Shown piece after piece: positions 40,946-43,324 of a stretch of 43,324 bases of DNA. The notes under the pieces were generated by a model, which saw nothing but the letters and a program-made list of their open reading frames with translations, was not told the DNA's origin and made no database searches. Where the stretch lies: NCBI GenBank assembly GCA_037131735.1, contig JBAXQM010000023.1, positions 1-43,324 on the forward strand, in the 5' to 3' direction. The position numbers were made by a program, and so were the translations under genes. Each line of letters starts with the position of its first letter. Positions within the stretch are counted from its first letter, which is position 1. Source of the stretch: CAIUPE01 sp037131735 (GTDB lineage: Bacteria; Pseudomonadota; Alphaproteobacteria; Rhizobiales; Beijerinckiaceae).

Positions 40946-42109
40946 ATGAGCGGATTTCCGATTTCCGAAGAACAGCAAATGCTCGTCGATACGGTGCGCA
41001 GCTTTGTCGAGAACGAGCTCTATCCGCATGAGGATAGGGTCGAAGAGCTTGATGATGTGCCGGAAGAGCTTGCGAAAGAAATTCAGAGGAAGTCCATCGA
41101 GCTCGGTCTTTATGCCGCGAATATGCCCGAGCACTATGGCGGCGGTGGATTGGACAATCTTTCGCTCACTCTGCTCGAACGCGAATTGGGTCGTGCGTCT
41201 TACGGCTTGCAAATGTGTGTCGCAAGGCCCTCAAACATTTTGCAAGGCTGCACGGGTGAACAGATTGAACGGTATCTCATCCCCGTGATCAAAGGCGAAC
41301 GGCATGATTGCCTTGCGATGACGGAACCCGGTGCGGGCTCAGATGTGCGTTCGATGAAAACGCGCGCCGAGAAAAAAGGTGATACTTACGTTATCAATGG
41401 CTCGAAACATTTCATCAGCCATGCAGATAAGTCCGATTTCGTCGTGCTGATGGCGGCGACCGGTTATGATGAGACACCAAAGGGTAAGAAGGCGAAAATC
41501 ACGGCCTTCCTTGTCGATATGGGCACACCGGGCTTCACGATGCGCCGCGGGCCGAAATGCGTGTCGCATAAAGGCTATCATCAATGCGAAATGTTTTTTG
41601 ATGATTGCGTAATCCCTGCCTCCCAAGTGCTCGGCGAAGAGCATAAGGGTTTTGAATTGATGGGCGAATGGTTGGGTGCCACGCGTTTGACCGTTGCCGC
41701 AACGAGTGTCGGGCGCGCGCGGCGTGTGCTTGATTCGGCGCTTGATTGGGCCTCGCAGCGCAAGCAATTCGGCGAAGTGATCGGAAAGTTTCAGGGCGTG
41801 TCGTTCCAATTGGCGGATATGCTCACGGAAATCGAAGCATCTGATTTGCTCACGCTCGCGGCCGCAGACAAGCTCGACAAGGGCACGGCAACGGACACCG
41901 ATTTTGCAATGGCAAAACTCTTTGCCTCCGAAACACTTGCGCGCGTCACCGACAAAGCGATCCAGATTTATGGCGGCATGGGCTTGATGTCGTCGCTGCC
42001 GATTGAACGCTGGTGGCGCGATGCGCGGGTTGAGCGCATTTGGGATGGCACGAGCGAAATTCAACGCCATATTATATCACGCGCATTACTACGCCCCCGT
42101 GGCGCTTAA
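40946..42109 (+). CDS. Acyl-CoA dehydrogenase family protein
   Basis: The 387-residue flavoprotein has the family signatures CLAMTEPGAGSDV and GKFQGVSFQLADM and the C-terminal IYGGMGLM...RIWDGTSEIQRH. At the position of the usual catalytic glutamate (YEGTS) there is an aspartate (WDGTS). Placed after cdhC-cdhB, it may oxidise gamma-butyrobetainyl-CoA in a beta-oxidation-like route to carnitine, as proposed for the bco genes of Sinorhizobium, but the substrate is not proven. The start is ATG with AAAGG upstream. It is separated from cdhB by the palindromic repeat. Confidence 0.85.
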   Translation: MSGFPISEEQQMLVDTVRSFVENELYPHEDRVEELDDVPEELAKEIQRKSIELGLYAANMPEHYGGGGLDNLSLTLLERELGRASYGLQMCVARPSNILQGCTGEQIERYLIPVIKGERHDCLAMTEPGAGSDVRSMKTRAEKKGDTYVINGSKHFISHADKSDFVVLMAATGYDETPKGKKAKITAFLVDMGTPGFTMRRGPKCVSHKGYHQCEMFFDDCVIPASQVLGEEHKGFELMGEWLGATRLTVAATSVGRARRVLDSALDWASQRKQFGEVIGKFQGVSFQLADMLTEIEASDLLTLAAADKLDKGTATDTDFAMAKLFASETLARVTDKAIQIYGGMGLMSSLPIERWWRDARVERIWDGTSEIQRHIISRALLRPRGA

Positions 42110-42119
42110 AGGATTTGAC

Positions 42120-43324
42120 ATGACCGCTTACACCGCGTTGAAGACCCGCATTGATCAAGGCGATATCATTGTGCTCGACGGTGCGACCGGCACCGAATTG
42201 CAACGGCGCGGCGCGCCGATGGATCCTGCCGCTTGGTGTGGTCCCGCGACGCTCGAGAATGATCATATTCTGAAAGCTATTCATGCCGATTATATTGAGG
42301 CGGGTTCGGATGTTGTGACCGCGAATACATTCGCCGCGTCAAAGATCATGCTGAAGGCCGCAGGTCTTGCCGACCGTTCTGAAGAAATCGTCACACGCGC
42401 GGTCGAGGCCGCGTTGAAAGCGCGCGCGGCATCGGGCAAATCAAGCGTGGTAGTTGCAGGCTCCCTCTCTCACATGGTGCCGGTGGCCGAGGGCACAGCG
42501 AAAGTCGACCCGTCTAAAATTCCCTCGGAAGCTGAAATCTCTGATGCCTTTCATTCCGTTGCGCATACAGCGAAGCGCACGGGCGCGGAGCTTATTCTGC
42601 TCGAGATGATGTATGAGCCGAAACGCACCAAACTTGCGGTCGAAGCGGCGCTCTCAACCGGTCTCCCGGTCTGGTTTGGTATGAGCGCGCGGCGCGGCAG
42701 CGACGGCAAAGTGAAAGCCTTTCATCATCTCGAAGACTTGCCGATTGCCGAGATCATCACACTCATTCCCGCGCAAGGCATTGATGTCGCCGGTGTCATG
42801 CATACGGGCGCGGAAGTGATCAGCGATACGATTGAAGAAATCAAAAAACAGTTCAATGGACCGCTCGCTGCCTATCCGGATTCAGGCTATTTCGAAATGC
42901 CGGACTGGAAATTTGTCGATATCATTTCGCCTGATCGCTATGGGCAATTTGTGCGTCAATGGTTGAAAGACGGCGTGCAGATGATCGGCGGTTGTTGTGG
43001 TTTGGGGCTTGATCACATTCGCGAAGCCAAGAAAGCCGCAGACGCAACCAGGGCTCTCGGTCGCCAGTACTCCAAGTACATGCGGATCGCTGCTTCCAGC
43101 ACGTTCCGAACCGAGAACCCGTACTATGACGAGTACTTGGGTTTCTGGCGCATTCCCACGCTAGGCGACGCGCCGCCTACTGCTGACAGTCTGTTCCCCT
43201 TGGATCCCATTGCAAATCGCAAACAGTGGGGGACTGACGTGAAGCTTGGACTTGAGAGCGGTGGAGGGAGTACTCCCGAAGCCCTTTCAGCAGCAATCGC
43301 CGAGGAGATTGCGGATGTCCAGCT
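42120..43324 (+). CDS. Homocysteine S-methyltransferase-like protein, runs off window, likely chimeric after about 43050
   Basis: The ATG at 42120 follows AAAGGA. Residues 1-310 match the homocysteine methyltransferase fold: VLDGATGTELQRRG, SDVVTANTFAASK, ILLEMMYEP and IGGCCGLGLDHI (zinc Cys292, Cys293). Such enzymes transfer a methyl group from betaine, S-methylmethionine or similar donors to homocysteine. The first zinc cysteine, normally in a GxNC motif, is replaced by VMHT (His228). Family proteins end soon after GGCCG, but this frame stays open for about 92 more codons to the window end, with codon use unlike the rest (TAC and GAC preferred) and no similarity to the family. That part looks foreign, from an assembly join or a recombination. 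Confidence 0.75.
   Translation, partial: MTAYTALKTRIDQGDIIVLDGATGTELQRRGAPMDPAAWCGPATLENDHILKAIHADYIEAGSDVVTANTFAASKIMLKAAGLADRSEEIVTRAVEAALKARAASGKSSVVVAGSLSHMVPVAEGTAKVDPSKIPSEAEISDAFHSVAHTAKRTGAELILLEMMYEPKRTKLAVEAALSTGLPVWFGMSARRGSDGKVKAFHHLEDLPIAEIITLIPAQGIDVAGVMHTGAEVISDTIEEIKKQFNGPLAAYPDSGYFEMPDWKFVDIISPDRYGQFVRQWLKDGVQMIGGCCGLGLDHIREAKKAADATRALGRQYSKYMRIAASSTFRTENPYYDEYLGFWRIPTLGDAPPTADSLFPLDPIANRKQWGTDVKLGLESGGGSTPEALSAAIAEEIADVQ

Overview
The window looks like chromosomal DNA of an alphaproteobacterium, most likely Hyphomicrobiales (Rhizobiales). The clues are the tkt-gap-pgk-fba-thiE gene order followed by an inositol phosphatase and a MotA/OmpA pair, the aceA / ScfR-type regulator pair, zapA preceded by a small coiled-coil gene, a ChoXWV choline importer, and a palindromic intergenic repeat of the kind common in Rhizobiales. 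Base composition is moderately GC-rich, except for an AT-rich patch at about 13.74-15.56 kb. No rRNA, tRNA, CRISPR array or insertion sequence was seen.

Layout. 1-10.1 kb: an ABC exporter cut by the window start, a MotA/OmpA-like envelope pair, inositol monophosphatase family protein, a divergent ThiE-like protein, and the central carbon genes fba, pgk, gap and tkt, all on the minus strand except the exporter. 10.3-13.7 kb: isocitrate lyase with a small companion gene, divergent from its likely regulator ScfR. 13.7-15.5 kb: an AT-rich insert with a HEPN-like protein and a toxin-antitoxin-like pair. 15.6-27.7 kb: the most interesting part, a nine-gene minus-strand operon (FAD demethylase, corrinoid protein, DUF1638 protein, small 'virulence factor' domain protein, MetV-like and MetF proteins, methyltetrahydrofolate:corrinoid methyltransferase, RACo-like corrinoid activator, serine deaminase) divergent from an MttB-family methyltransferase. 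27.9-28.5 kb: a coiled-coil protein and zapA. 28.5-35.6 kb: a minus-strand operon of choline dehydrogenase-like, second MttB-family, StcD-like N-methylproline demethylase and acyl-CoA synthetase genes. 35.9-39.0 kb: choXWV. 39.5-43.3 kb: 3-dehydrocarnitine cleavage enzyme, betainyl-CoA thioesterase, acyl-CoA dehydrogenase and a homocysteine methyltransferase-like gene that runs off the end and appears chimeric.

How the genes fit together (inference). The region reads as a quaternary-amine catabolic island. Choline enters by ChoXWV and is oxidised to glycine betaine; carnitine-type compounds give glycine betaine through CdhC and CdhB. MttB-family enzymes would move a methyl group from glycine betaine or proline betaine to the corrinoid protein, which the RACo-like protein keeps reduced. 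The pterin-binding methyltransferase passes the methyl to tetrahydrofolate, and MetF with its Fe-S partner oxidises it to methylene-THF. The FAD/GcvT enzyme takes dimethylglycine or sarcosine towards glycine; glycine plus methylene-THF would give serine, and SdaA converts serine to pyruvate. Corrinoid betaine demethylation is best known from anaerobes, so its presence in an apparently respiratory alphaproteobacterium, with accessory proteins of unknown role and shared Arg/Gly-rich tails, is the main candidate for an under-described system.
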